The notes under the pieces: model-generated
Told to the model about the DNA's origin: nothing
The model's database searches: none
Seen by the model: only the letters and a program-made list of their open reading frames with translations
Position numbers and translations under genes: made by a program
Shown here: positions 1 to 9,298 of the stretch, one piece after another
How positions within the stretch are numbered: the stretch's first letter is position 1
How the letters are laid out: every line of letters starts with the position of its first letter
Source: Rhodospirillaceae bacterium
GTDB taxonomy: Bacteria; Pseudomonadota; Alphaproteobacteria; Rhodospirillales; Rhodospirillaceae
NCBI GenBank assembly: GCA_028822445.1
Contig: JAPKDQ010000001.1
Coordinates: 1-64,000 of the forward strand
Reading direction: 5' to 3'
Length of the DNA: 64,000 nt

Positions 1-60
1 GCCGGCACCCATGATGCCGGCACCCAAGAGGCCGGCACCCAAGAGGCCGGCACCCCCGAT
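1..60 (+). repeat. 15-bp tandem repeat, four copies
   Basis: Four consecutive 15-base units start at 1, 16, 31 and 46, each beginning GCCGGCACC. Units 2 and 3 are identical, while units 1 and 4 differ at the 3' end. The period is a multiple of three, so the repeat adds AGTQE-type pentapeptides to the partial protein without shifting frame. The array may continue left of the window. Confidence 0.9.
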
Positions 61-246
61 TCTGAAAACCATAGCACTGCAGAAAGCGACCCATTTCAAT
101 GTGATCAATGCCACCTGGTCTTCGCGGCTGTCAGTTACGATATGGCGGTCACGAGCGGTTTTCTTGTGCTGTTGCCAGACCCAGATGCCGTTCGTGCCCT
201 TTCGCCTGTCCGCATGCCCCCAGCTTTTAAGCCCCCCATCGCTTAG
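1..246 (+). CDS. C-terminal part of a DUF2946-like metal-associated protein (5' end outside window)
   Basis: The frame starting at base 1 is open until TAG at 244-246 and gives the last 81 residues of a protein. It begins with four copies of an AGT(H/Q/P)(D/E) pentapeptide, followed by a polar linker, a CDQCHL motif, a hydrophobic stretch and a proline-rich end (FKPPIA). A CxxC-His element plus a short hydrophobic tail ending in PP is reminiscent of DUF2946 proteins, which often sit beside copper or heavy-metal efflux genes. The efflux operon follows directly downstream in the same direction, which fits. The family assignment is by eye only and the start codon is not in the window. An overlapping frame rich in PAPKR is the shadow of this repeat. 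Confidence 0.5.
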   Translation, partial: AGTHDAGTQEAGTQEAGTPDSENHSTAESDPFQCDQCHLVFAAVSYDMAVTSGFLVLLPDPDAVRALSPVRMPPAFKPPIA

Positions 247-314
247 GTTTCCAGCGGTTTCTGGTTCTAGGAATGTTTGTCCTAGCTGATAAATGATGGA
301 ATAGGGTTTTCCCC

Positions 315-1568
315 ATGATGACGGTTATTTTTACCAACGCCGGGTTTCGGGCGTTGCAAGCGATGGCAATACTTCTTGCCTCTTTGTCAGTTTCTGTATC
401 GACGCAGGCCCAAACCGTTCGGGCGCTATCCGATATTTTGACGGATGCCCTTCGTAATAGTGCAGATGTGTCCAGACTCGACCGGGACCTAGCCCTGCGT
501 CTTGCTGATGCGGTTGAAATTGAGATGCGCTCGAATCCAGAAGTCGAGGTAATGGCACTGTATTCTAACAAAAGAGACGGAGCCGGCTTAGAGCTTGAGG
601 TTAGCCAACCCCTACGGTTTTCAGATTTTACATTAAGGCCTCTATACGCAGCTGCGATTCGGCAAACAGCGACGGTCGAGCAAGAAGCAGGTTTGTTCGA
701 TCTTGTGAATCGCATCACAGAATTGTATATCGGCCATTGGGCCGCGCAAAGCCGAGAGGCGATGGCGCGCAAGGCTGCAGATGACGCCACTGCGATTACG
801 GAACGCATAGAAAAGATTCGGCGTGAAAGAACCCTACCGACCATTCAATTCAATGTTTTTATCCCGGAGGCCTTGCGCCGCCGCGAAGAGGCAACCTTGC
901 ATGCGGCCGCGCGCGCCGCGCTAGAGGCGCGCATCGCGTTTGAAACGGCAGGTGATGGTAGTGCGTTCACTTCTATAGCGAGTGCGCCATCACCCTTGCC
1001 GCCGCTAGAGCGTGTTTTGGCGTTTGCGGCGCAAAAAGATTTCGGTGCGCGATTGGCTCGGGCCCGTATCACAGTAAATGAATCGCGTTTAAAGGTTGCT
1101 GAAAAGGACCGGATGCCACTTATTGCACCACGGGCCAGTTTCGAAATCGATCCTGGTAGCGCTGACCGTGTTTGGGGCGTTGGCATCGCTGTAGAGATCC
1201 CGCTTTGGGATCGTAATGGTGCGGAGGTCTCTCGGGCTCAAGGCGCCCTGCAGGAAGCGCGCCAACACCTTGCCCAACTTAACGGCGGTGCACGCGAGGC
1301 CATGGTGGCCGGGTTGTATCGTCAGGTGGCCCTTCTCGATGCGCGGGCCGCATCTTACAACAGAAAAATTGTCCCAGCGTATCGGCAGGCCTACCAAGAT
1401 ATTCGTGCAATGTATGACCGGGGTCAGACAGACCTTCTTGATCTCTGGCAAGTTCAGGCGTCCCTTTTGGACGCTCAAGAAGATGCAATTTCAACCGTGA
1501 TTGATGCGCTGACCGCCCGCGTACCCCTTGAGCGAGCAATTGGCGGCAAGATTGAGCAGGTGAATTAA
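315..1568 (+). CDS. TolC-family outer-membrane efflux channel of the metal RND system
   Basis: This 417-residue protein starts with a signal peptide (hydrophobic core at about residues 14-30, cleavage near TQA-QT) and continues as a long alpha-helical, Ala/Arg/Glu-rich protein with the two-repeat organisation of TolC/CusC/CzcC proteins. It should form the outer-membrane duct through which the RND pump expels cations. Its stop codon touches the ATG of the periplasmic adaptor gene, and the pump gene follows, so the three are one operon. It is near the usual 410-460 residue length. Start at 315 or 318 (two Met in a row) is equally possible, and no strong ribosome-binding site is visible. Confidence 0.85.
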   Translation: MMTVIFTNAGFRALQAMAILLASLSVSVSTQAQTVRALSDILTDALRNSADVSRLDRDLALRLADAVEIEMRSNPEVEVMALYSNKRDGAGLELEVSQPLRFSDFTLRPLYAAAIRQTATVEQEAGLFDLVNRITELYIGHWAAQSREAMARKAADDATAITERIEKIRRERTLPTIQFNVFIPEALRRREEATLHAAARAALEARIAFETAGDGSAFTSIASAPSPLPPLERVLAFAAQKDFGARLARARITVNESRLKVAEKDRMPLIAPRASFEIDPGSADRVWGVGIAVEIPLWDRNGAEVSRAQGALQEARQHLAQLNGGAREAMVAGLYRQVALLDARAASYNRKIVPAYRQAYQDIRAMYDRGQTDLLDLWQVQASLLDAQEDAISTVIDALTARVPLERAIGGKIEQVN

Positions 1569-2570
1569 ATGAGCCAGGTATCCTTCAAACTATTTTTCTT
1601 TTCGGCGTTTTTATCGCTGTCCTTGGCGGCGCTTCCGCCAATATCAGCGGTGTTTGCCCAAGACCACGACGATGGACATGACGGCCGTGACGATCACGGT
1701 CACGACCATGAGGAAGGCGGTGCTAGTTTTCTGGCACTGAGTAACGCACAGATGGCTAATCTCGGCATCGCAACTGTCACAGCAGAGATTAGGCCCTTGC
1801 AAGATGCGGTTGACCTTATGACGTCTATCGAAGCTCTACCGGAACGCCAGGCCCATGTCAGCCCAAGGTTTAACGGTCAGATCCGCGATGTTCATGCAAC
1901 GTTGGGTGACCGGGTTGAGGTGGGGGAGCGTCTGGTCGTGGTAGAGCCGATTGTCGCGGGAGCCGGAACGTTGACGTTATCAGCGCCTATATCGGGGGTG
2001 ATTTCCAAGCAGTCCGCGAAGATTGGCCAGGCCGTTGCAGCAACATCTGTATTGTTTGAGATCTCCGACCATTCTCGCATGCTGCTTCACGGCACGATGA
2101 TGGAGGGGCCTGACATCATGAAGATTAAAGCTGGCCAAACAGCGACGGTGCGTCTTGATGCATTGCCAGGGATAGAGCTTGTTGCCAAAGTTGTACGCTT
2201 CTATATGGCGCGGGAAGCAGGGACCGGTTTGTTCACGGTGCACGCAGAAGCTGACAATTCAGAAGGACGTTTATACCCAGGTATGATGGGTACGATGTCG
2301 GTGGCCGTGGGTGTCTCGGTTCCAGGCATTGTCGTGCCGCGTCGCGCCGTTCTTGGAGGGCTTGGTGATCGGTTTGTTTTCGTTCGTATTGGTGATGAAT
2401 TTGAACGCCGGTCCGTTGTCGAAGGTTTGGTATTTGGCGCGGACATGGAAATTCTAGAAGGGGTGTTCCCTGGTGAAGATGTCGTCGTTCAGGGTCACTA
2501 TCAGCTGCAATATTTGGGCGAAGGGTCAGTCGGGTTACCAACAGACGCCCATGCCGGCCACAATCATTGA
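1569..2570 (+). CDS. RND efflux periplasmic adaptor with His-rich N-terminus (CusB/CzcB type)
   Basis: This 333-residue membrane-fusion protein links the inner-membrane pump to the outer-membrane channel. Residues 1-30 are a signal peptide (core near LSLSLAALPP, cleavage near VFA-Q). Residues 31-50 form an Asp/His-rich stretch (repeated DH, GHD), and the C-terminus ends in HAGHNH, both likely metal-binding. The middle contains the barrel-sandwich/lipoyl hairpin (around VEVGERLVVVEP) and the beta-barrel (around GQTATVRLDALPG). The gene begins directly at the stop of the channel gene, with the pump gene 10 bases downstream. His-rich termini are common in CzcB/CusB-like adaptors and point to a divalent cation or Cu/Ag substrate; which metal cannot be decided from sequence alone. 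Confidence 0.88.
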   Translation: MSQVSFKLFFFSAFLSLSLAALPPISAVFAQDHDDGHDGRDDHGHDHEEGGASFLALSNAQMANLGIATVTAEIRPLQDAVDLMTSIEALPERQAHVSPRFNGQIRDVHATLGDRVEVGERLVVVEPIVAGAGTLTLSAPISGVISKQSAKIGQAVAATSVLFEISDHSRMLLHGTMMEGPDIMKIKAGQTATVRLDALPGIELVAKVVRFYMAREAGTGLFTVHAEADNSEGRLYPGMMGTMSVAVGVSVPGIVVPRRAVLGGLGDRFVFVRIGDEFERRSVVEGLVFGADMEILEGVFPGEDVVVQGHYQLQYLGEGSVGLPTDAHAGHNH

Positions 2571-2580
2571 GGCGGGTTAG

Positions 2581-5500
2581 ATGTTAGATTCATTAATATC
2601 ACTTTCCATTCGTCACCGCCTTTTGGTGGTAGCCGTGACCGCCCTGAGCTTCGTCTATGGCGGATTGGCCATGCAGGGTTTACCGATCGATGTGCTCCCT
2701 GACCTTAATCGCCCGACGGTAACAATCTTTACCGAGTCTGAGGGTTTGTCACCAGAGGAAGTTGAGACCTTGGTGACACGTCCAATAGAAGCATCCGTTT
2801 ATGGCGCGAGCGGAGTAACGCGTGTTCGTTCAGCCTCTTCCATTGGGCTGTCGATCGTGTGGGTTGAGTTTGATTGGAGTATGGACATTTACGTAGCCCG
2901 CCAAATCGTGTCTGAAAAACTCAGTCAAGCGCGTGAGGCTATTTATGGCCGGGTCAATCCGGTGCTTGGGCCGATCACATCGATCATGGGGAACATCATG
3001 GCAATCGGTGTTACTGGCGGAGACTCGGTCGACCCGATGACCCTGCGTACCCTTGCTGAATGGGATATCCGGCAGCGACTTTTGGCGATTCCCGGCATTG
3101 CGCAAATTACTGTCGTTGGTGGGTCGTTGCGGCAATTTCAAGTCTTAATCGATCCTCAGCGACTTGTGTTTCACCGGGTACCATTACCGGCTGTGTTGGA
3201 CGCCCTTAACAAAACTAATTTGAATGCGACTGGAGGTTTTCTCCTTACTGATTACACCGAAGGTTTAATTAGAGTTCTGGGGCGGGCGCAAACCGTGGAT
3301 GAAATAGCATCTACCGCTATCCCGCTGCCCGGTAATCCGGAGCGTCGTTTGACCATTAACCAGATCGCGACTGTTAAGTTGGGTGGGCCTATGGCGCCGC
3401 GTGGCGATGCCTCTATTAATGCGGAGCCTGGCGTTATTCTTTCCATTCAGAAGCAACCAGACGCAGATACAGTTTCAGTAGTAAACGCAATCAAGGCGGA
3501 ACTTGCGGCGATCCAACTGACTATGCCCGATGGCGTTGAGTTGCACGATGATATTTTCAGCCAGAGTAAGTTCATCGAGACCGCGGTCTCTAATGTTGAA
3601 GAAGCCCTGCGGGACGGCTCTATTTTGGTAGCCGTGGTGCTCTTCTTATTCTTACTCAACCTTCGCACCACGTTCATAACTCTGACGGCAATCCCATTGT
3701 CGTTGGTGCTCACTCTGGCTGTGTTCCAGGCCCTAGGGTTGTCTATCAACACGATGACCCTTGGCGGAATCGCTATTGCAATTGGGCAGTTGGTCGATGA
3801 TGCGATCGTTGGCGTGGAAAACGCGTACCGAAGGTTGCGGCAAAACCGCCTGAAAGGAGAGCCTAAAGATCCCATTGACGTGGTGCGTGATGCGACGCGT
3901 GAAGTGCGGGACCCAATTATCTTTGCGACGTTCATTGTCATCTTGGTGTTCTTGCCTTTGTTTGCGCTGTCTGGAGTTGAGGGACGGATCTTTACGCCTC
4001 TGGGTATCGCTTACGTCATATCAATAGCGGCGTCGCTGATAGTCTTTCTTACAGCCACACCCGCACTATGTGCTTTCTTGCTTCCACGCATGAAGCAAAT
4101 GGAAGACGAGAAAGAAGGGCCTGTGGTGCGGGGCATAAAGTGGGTTCAAGCGGGTATTCTTTCTGTTCTGTTTCCCATCCGCTATTTAGTCTTCGGTGTT
4201 TTTGCTGGCTTGTTTTGTCTGGGCGTATGGCTGACCGCTGAATTTGGGCAGGCATTTTTACCCGAATTCAATGAGGGTGCCTTGAATGTGTCTGCAGTGA
4301 TGGCACCCGGCACAGCATTGGCAGAGTCGAACCGGATAGCGACAACGGTTGAACGACTTGTTCTCGAAGTACCAGAAGTTATTAAAGTTGGACGTCGCTC
4401 TGGACGAGCCGAGAACGACGAGCATGCGGAAAGTATCAATGTGTCTGAGCTCGAATTCTTTTTACAGCCGTCGGAGCGTGCTCGCGCTGATGTCATCGAT
4501 GATGTCCGAGACCGCATTGAGAAAATCCCTGGTGTTTTAACTAACATTGGCCAGCCCTTGTCTCATCGCATTGATCACGCACTCTCAGGTGTGCGTGCGC
4601 AAATTGCCATCAAGATTTTTGGTGATGATATGGCCGAGCTTCGTCGCTTGGCGCGTTTGGTTGAAGGAGAGGTTGAAGGCATCGACGGCATTGTTGACCT
4701 CAGTGTTGAACAGCAAGTGCTCACTAGTCAGCTGCATATCCGTGTTGATCGCGAGAAAATTCTCAATCGGGGGCTCACGGTCGCGGATGTTGCGGAGTAT
4801 ACGGAGCTTGCTCTTAATGGCCGGGTGATGGGGCAAATCATCGATGGGATCAGGACTTATGATCTCATCGCACGGTTTGATGATGAAACACGGGAGTCTC
4901 CAGAGACGATCAGAAGGCTACCTATTGAGACCGCCGAGGGGGGGTATGTCTCGCTTGAATTTCTCGCGTCCATTGACCAAGCTTTGGGTGCAAACGTGAT
5001 CAACCGTGAAAATAGCCAGCGACGAATCATCGTCCAGGCCAATGTGTCTGGGCGTGACCTGGTGAGTGTTGTTCAAGACATTCAACGTCGCATCGAATCA
5101 GACATTGAATTCCCTCCAGGGTATTTTGTTGTCTATGGCGGCGAATACCAAAGTCAGATGGCGGCTCTGAACGCGATTGTTCTTCTTGCCGGTCTGGCGT
5201 TCTTGGGTATGTTCCTGGTTCTCTATGTGCACCTCGGGAGTATCAATTTTTCCATCCAAGTGATGCTGTCTGTGCCGCTAGCCTTTATGGGGGCTGTGAT
5301 CGGCGTGTGGGCGACGGGCGGCGTGCTTTCCATTGCGACAGTGATCGGTTTTATAACGCTAACGGGTATTGCGGCTCGCAACGGTATTCTTATGATCAAT
5401 CATTATCTTTATCTGATGAGAGAAGAGGGCGAGGCCTTTAGCACGGCAATGATTACACGCGGCACACAGGAAAGAATCATCCCCGTTTTGATGACAGCGC

Positions 5501-5712
5501 TTACTGCTATTCTAGCCTTGGTTCCGATTCTCTTGACGCCCGATGAGCCCGGCCGGGAGATTCTTTATCCGGTCGCCGTCGTTATTTTTTCCGGTTTAAT
5601 CTCATCGACCCTGCTGGATCTCACATTGAGACCACTTATCTTCTGGACCTTTGGCCGCAGCGCTGCTGCGGAAAAAGTATCCCCCGCCTTTCGCATGCAA
5701 CCTGCTGAATAA
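2581..5712 (+). CDS. Heavy-metal efflux RND pump, CusA/CzcA family
   Basis: This 1043-residue inner-membrane proton/cation antiporter has the full RND plan: TM1 at residues 12-32, a large periplasmic loop starting with GLPIDVLPDLNRPTV, a block of TM helices at about 345-500, a second periplasmic loop, and a final TM block at about 865-1025. The TM4 signature of metal-type RND pumps is present with adjacent acidic residues D406-D407 (LVDDAIVGVEN), the expected proton-relay site. Length is normal for CusA/CzcA (1020-1060). It completes a C-B-A operon with the two genes upstream. Metal specificity is not assignable by eye. No two-component regulator is seen in the window; control genes may lie left of position 1. 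Confidence 0.92.
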   Translation: MLDSLISLSIRHRLLVVAVTALSFVYGGLAMQGLPIDVLPDLNRPTVTIFTESEGLSPEEVETLVTRPIEASVYGASGVTRVRSASSIGLSIVWVEFDWSMDIYVARQIVSEKLSQAREAIYGRVNPVLGPITSIMGNIMAIGVTGGDSVDPMTLRTLAEWDIRQRLLAIPGIAQITVVGGSLRQFQVLIDPQRLVFHRVPLPAVLDALNKTNLNATGGFLLTDYTEGLIRVLGRAQTVDEIASTAIPLPGNPERRLTINQIATVKLGGPMAPRGDASINAEPGVILSIQKQPDADTVSVVNAIKAELAAIQLTMPDGVELHDDIFSQSKFIETAVSNVEEALRDGSILVAVVLFLFLLNLRTTFITLTAIPLSLVLTLAVFQALGLSINTMTLGGIAIAIGQLVDDAIVGVENAYRRLRQNRLKGEPKDPIDVVRDATREVRDPIIFATFIVILVFLPLFALSGVEGRIFTPLGIAYVISIAASLIVFLTATPALCAFLLPRMKQMEDEKEGPVVRGIKWVQAGILSVLFPIRYLVFGVFAGLFCLGVWLTAEFGQAFLPEFNEGALNVSAVMAPGTALAESNRIATTVERLVLEVPEVIKVGRRSGRAENDEHAESINVSELEFFLQPSERARADVIDDVRDRIEKIPGVLTNIGQPLSHRIDHALSGVRAQIAIKIFGDDMAELRRLARLVEGEVEGIDGIVDLSVEQQVLTSQLHIRVDREKILNRGLTVADVAEYTELALNGRVMGQIIDGIRTYDLIARFDDETRESPETIRRLPIETAEGGYVSLEFLASIDQALGANVINRENSQRRIIVQANVSGRDLVSVVQDIQRRIESDIEFPPGYFVVYGGEYQSQMAALNAIVLLAGLAFLGMFLVLYVHLGSINFSIQVMLSVPLAFMGAVIGVWATGGVLSIATVIGFITLTGIAARNGILMINHYLYLMREEGEAFSTAMITRGTQERIIPVLMTALTAILALVPILLTPDEPGREILYPVAVVIFSGLISSTLLDLTLRPLIFWTFGRSAAAEKVSPAFRMQPAE

Positions 5713-5725
5713 AAGAACTACTAAA

Positions 5726-5857
5726 ATGACTGCTATACTTTTGATTCTACTTGCTACGCTTGGGCTGAATGTCTCGGTTGTCGCGTAATCTGATCATGAC
5801 CACGGTGGTCACGGGCACAGTTACTCGGTTGACTTTGGTCCCCTTTATGAGGATTAA
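5726..5857 (+). pseudogene. Small exported His-rich peptide interrupted by an in-frame stop
   Basis: Fourteen bases after the pump gene, ATG at 5726 opens a 20-codon frame encoding a hydrophobic signal-peptide-like segment (MTAILLILLATLG to SVVA), then TAA at 5786-5788. The same frame continues without another stop for 22 codons as SDHDHGGHGHSYS to FGPLYED, then TAA at 5855. The His/Asp-rich continuation resembles the His-rich stretch of the adaptor in this operon. A single C-to-T change (CAA to TAA) would produce the stop right at the expected cleavage site. It is therefore probably a recently inactivated metal-binding periplasmic peptide, or a sequencing error. The function is inferred from composition and context only. 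Confidence 0.5.
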
Positions 5858-5966
5858 GCTCTCGCTGTAACGCGTTATGTGATTAATGCGGGGTTGTTTA
5901 AGGCTTAGGCGGCCGCTGGGTTACCGACCATAGCCCGATTTAGTGCAAGTGAGGCTTAGGTCAGTT

Positions 5967-8159
5967 TTATTGATCAACACCGACACTAGATGATAGTCGT
6001 ACTTCACCGATGGTTTTAAGCGTAAAGCGAAGGATGACGGAGAACCCGCTTTGGAAGTCACGGTCTTCCGTATTGTCATCGGTAACATCTAAGCCAAAGA
6101 CAAAGCACTCATCTTCATACTCGATTCCGATGGAGGACCGAATAGAGCCGCCGCTAAGGCCAAGGTTTTCACGGTGGGAACCCGTGAGCGACCAATGCTT
6201 GGAAAGGCGTGTGTCAAAGAACGCGTACAGCTCCTCTCTGTCGCCAAACTCGGGTATCGCGGGATTGCTTGGCTTAATGAAAATGTAGTTGGCACCCAGG
6301 CGGAACATTGGATTCCCAATTGAGGCGCTGAACTCACTGCGTTCCGTGCTGAAGTCGGATTGATCGAGGCGGAACCGGTAGGACAGATCAAGGTGCGACG
6401 TTGGGCGGACAGTGACGTGTCCAACGTAGTCAGAGAAATGTCCGTCGAGCCCAGAATTCAGGGCAAACGTCGCGTCTCTCTTAAAGCGATAACTTTGGCC
6501 GACCATAACGTCGACTGATTTTCCAGAGTTTCCATAGGCGGACCAACGTAGGCCATAATTGACGCGGGCGCCGCCTTCAACGCGGTCGTATCCATAGAAC
6601 CGCTGCTCAGAAAAGAGATTGGTGTCGTCGAATTCAAAATCGCGGCTGTCTTCGTTGGGTATGTTCGAAGGGTTACTGCCATTGGGGCTGATTATGCCTT
6701 GAACAATGGGTTCCAATTGCTGTGTGAGCGTGGATCCTGTTCTGACCAATGGATAACGCCACTCCATCGATACTTGCGGAATGGCGCGCCCTTCGAAGCC
6801 AGTGAAGCTTGTGTTGTTTGTCGGGTCAATCACGTCCCGAACATAATACCCGTCGCCGCGCAAAGTGGCGCGCAGTGTATACATGCTGCCACTTTCGCTG
6901 ATGTAGGGGACATGCCACCCGACGGTTGTCGACAAGCGAGTCTGGTCGCTACCGTCTTCGCGATATAGGGCAAGGGCACTGGCATTGGCGGTGAAGTAGC
7001 CGCCGCCGCGAATGGGTTTGCCCACGAAGCTATAGTCGATCAATGGGGCAATAAGCGGGGTTGAGCCAGTCGCGACTGTTCGGCGTTGCCGTTGGAAGTG
7101 GTAGGCGTTGGCAGAGAAGTAGGATTGTGTGCCGAAGCGTTCGACAAAGGCATTGGTGGTGAGCCACGTTGGTGCGTCAAAGTCATAGCGACGGAGGTAA
7201 GTGTCATCTGATGCGAGATAAACGTCGGCGCCCGTCCGCCATCTCTCGTCGATATCCCAACGTGCCTTGGCTCGAACGTGGCCACGAAAATCCTTGGGGT
7301 TGTCATCATCGTCTACGACGAGACTACCGAATAGGCTTAACTCACCTTCTGGAAAGAGCTGCCGGTACTCTCCTATGGCGCCACGGCCTGCAGACGACGT
7401 GTACAAAGGTGTAAGTGTCGCGTCGCGGTCCGGCGCAATGTTCCAATAGTAAGGTTGCGCATAAGAGAAACCTAGATTGCTGCCTCCACCAATCGCTGGG
7501 GCCAGTAAGCCTGACTGGCGATCTGCCGTTGGGTCGGGGTGCGCGAGGTAGGGGGTATAAAATACGGGTAAGCCCAACACCTCAACCCAGGCATCGTTAT
7601 AGGTCATCAACTTATTGTCTTGATCGTGGATAATCTTGCGGGCTTTAATTTGCCATACGGGGTCACCGTCACAGTTGAGATCACAAGCGGTGTACACGAC
7701 CTGACGAAGCTCGTTGATGTTGCCGTCGCGTCGGCGGATGAGGCGCGCCGCCATGCGAGAGTCGTCGGCGAGTAAAACTTGAACCTCGCGGGCAAAGCCG
7801 GTTTTTAATTCACCGTCGATCTCCGCTGTCTCGAAAAAGAGAACGCTACCATTGCTATCAACTAGCGTCACGTTACCAGAGGCCGCGACAACATCTGTCT
7901 CTTGGTTGTATGTCACTTGGTCGGCGATTAGAATTCTACCGTCGCGTTCGATCTCTACGTTCCCTGTAGCGGTGACCGTGTTTGAGTCTTCATCAAACCG
8001 CATCTCTTCCGCCAGGATTAGGGTTTGACCCTCAGCCCCTTGCGCAAGGGCGTGTGGTACCGCATAGAGCAGGGCACATAACAGAACCCCGCCCAGCGCG
8101 ACCAGCAAGGGCAAAGTGCGCTGGGCGCGAGGGAGCGTCGAACCGGTTTTAAACATCAT
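5967..8159 (-). CDS. lptD: LPS-assembly outer-membrane protein LptD
   Basis: This 730-residue protein inserts lipopolysaccharide into the outer leaflet of the outer membrane together with LptE. After an N-terminal signal sequence (residues 12-40) comes a periplasmic OstA/LptA-like beta-jellyroll (about 45-150, with ATGNVEIERDG-type repeats), then a CDLNC segment and WQIKA motif typical of the domain junction, and a C-terminal beta-barrel with alternating aromatic strands to the end. It is about the usual length for alphaproteobacteria. It starts with two Met codons, 8 bases downstream of the permease gene, so the two are surely co-transcribed. The common alphaproteobacterial order lptF-lptG-lptD-surA is altered: no lptG is present, and the only SurA-like gene is near 61 kb. 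Confidence 0.93.
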   Translation of the reverse strand: MMFKTGSTLPRAQRTLPLLVALGGVLLCALLYAVPHALAQGAEGQTLILAEEMRFDEDSNTVTATGNVEIERDGRILIADQVTYNQETDVVAASGNVTLVDSNGSVLFFETAEIDGELKTGFAREVQVLLADDSRMAARLIRRRDGNINELRQVVYTACDLNCDGDPVWQIKARKIIHDQDNKLMTYNDAWVEVLGLPVFYTPYLAHPDPTADRQSGLLAPAIGGGSNLGFSYAQPYYWNIAPDRDATLTPLYTSSAGRGAIGEYRQLFPEGELSLFGSLVVDDDDNPKDFRGHVRAKARWDIDERWRTGADVYLASDDTYLRRYDFDAPTWLTTNAFVERFGTQSYFSANAYHFQRQRRTVATGSTPLIAPLIDYSFVGKPIRGGGYFTANASALALYREDGSDQTRLSTTVGWHVPYISESGSMYTLRATLRGDGYYVRDVIDPTNNTSFTGFEGRAIPQVSMEWRYPLVRTGSTLTQQLEPIVQGIISPNGSNPSNIPNEDSRDFEFDDTNLFSEQRFYGYDRVEGGARVNYGLRWSAYGNSGKSVDVMVGQSYRFKRDATFALNSGLDGHFSDYVGHVTVRPTSHLDLSYRFRLDQSDFSTERSEFSASIGNPMFRLGANYIFIKPSNPAIPEFGDREELYAFFDTRLSKHWSLTGSHRENLGLSGGSIRSSIGIEYEDECFVFGLDVTDDNTEDRDFQSGFSVILRFTLKTIGEVRLSSSVGVDQ

Positions 8160-8167
8160 GTGTACGC

Positions 8168-9298
8168 TTAGACGGAACCGGGGTGTGGGCGCAATGAAAA
8201 GGGTAATAAGGCTTGATAGGATTTCCCAGACAGAACGAATAAGCCAAGGCCAAATGGCACGAAGGCTACGAGATAAAGGAGAGGTACAAAGAGTAGATTC
8301 TTTGAGGCTAAACTAGCCGCACCTAAGCCAGCAGTCTCAATTATGACGGTACATAAGATGGCGACGCTGATCCGTTTGACCTGCCCATGTCGATTAAAAG
8401 TGCCGGTTAGGATAAAAGCTAGAGCAACGGCGGCCAGTGATAGATTCCAGAGAGGGTTGGTCAAACGTTGGTGTCCTTCAACGCGCATACGCCTGATGTT
8501 GCGCGGCTTGATGCCATCAGCTTCACTCAGTGTGAATAATTCGGCCGTTGACCGTTCCCTGTTGTCCTTAAAACGGGCATCGCCAGTTAACTCTATTAGG
8601 CCTAGGTCGACTGTATATCTGTCGAAATAGAGGAGTGTGAGGTCTCCTTCGCCACGGGTTAGCTCTTGGCGGCTTCCCTTGGACAGAATAACGCGGGGTC
8701 CGTCAGGCCCTGACACAACGGCACCGTTCTCGGCCATCATAGTGATACTTTTGATTTCGTCGCGGTTGTCATGCACTAATAGCCCCCGCAAGTCCCCTTC
8801 TGGGCCTCGTTCGCGGACGTAGATCGTTAAACCTTTACCGACCTGATTAAACGTCCCTTCACGCAGTATGACCTGTGACACATCGCTGCGCACGGACCAC
8901 TGTAGTTCCTTGAAGGCGCGGACAGACATTGGCCCATAATATAATGTTAGCGTGTACGCGGCGGCGGTAGTCAGGACCGCGACGACGATGGCTGGAAAGG
9001 CCAAACCCCACTGACTGATCCCGGCTGCTTGCGCGACCACTAATTCTCGGTCGACGGTCATCTTGTTGTAGGTGAACAGCACCACAAGAAAAAGCGAGAT
9101 CGGTAGAATGATGACCATCACGTTGGGCATTAGAAGAAGGGTTAACTCAAGCCAGGTTCCAATCGAAAGCCCTTTGTTGATGATCATCTCGATATACCCG
9201 AGGGACTGGGTCAGCCAAAGGATATAGGCGAGCACTCCAGATACAAGCAGGGTGCCGACAATGAGATGCCGTAAGATGTAGCGGTTTAAGCCATTCAT
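8168..9298 (-). CDS. lptF: LPS export ABC transporter permease, LptF/LptG family
   Basis: This 376-residue member of the YjgP/YjgQ family is an inner-membrane half of the LptB2FG transporter that extracts LPS for delivery to the Lpt bridge. Six TM helices are visible: three in residues 12-125 and three in the last 110 residues. They flank a periplasmic jellyroll (about 130-270). The cytoplasmic segment VDRELVVAQAAGIS before TM3 is the LptB-contact motif and is closer to LptF than to LptG. It lies directly upstream of lptD on the same strand. Its obligate partner LptG is not in the window, so the system must be completed by a gene elsewhere. Confidence 0.88.
   Translation of the reverse strand: MNGLNRYILRHLIVGTLLVSGVLAYILWLTQSLGYIEMIINKGLSIGTWLELTLLLMPNVMVIILPISLFLVVLFTYNKMTVDRELVVAQAAGISQWGLAFPAIVVAVLTTAAAYTLTLYYGPMSVRAFKELQWSVRSDVSQVILREGTFNQVGKGLTIYVRERGPEGDLRGLLVHDNRDEIKSITMMAENGAVVSGPDGPRVILSKGSRQELTRGEGDLTLLYFDRYTVDLGLIELTGDARFKDNRERSTAELFTLSEADGIKPRNIRRMRVEGHQRLTNPLWNLSLAAVALAFILTGTFNRHGQVKRISVAILCTVIIETAGLGAASLASKNLLFVPLLYLVAFVPFGLGLFVLSGKSYQALLPFSLRPHPGSV

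Noticed and set aside
11-289. Plus-strand frame with PAPKR repeats
   Set aside because: It is the shadow of the tandem repeat. The frame starting at base 1 gives the more plausible protein with a CxxC motif and ends at 246.
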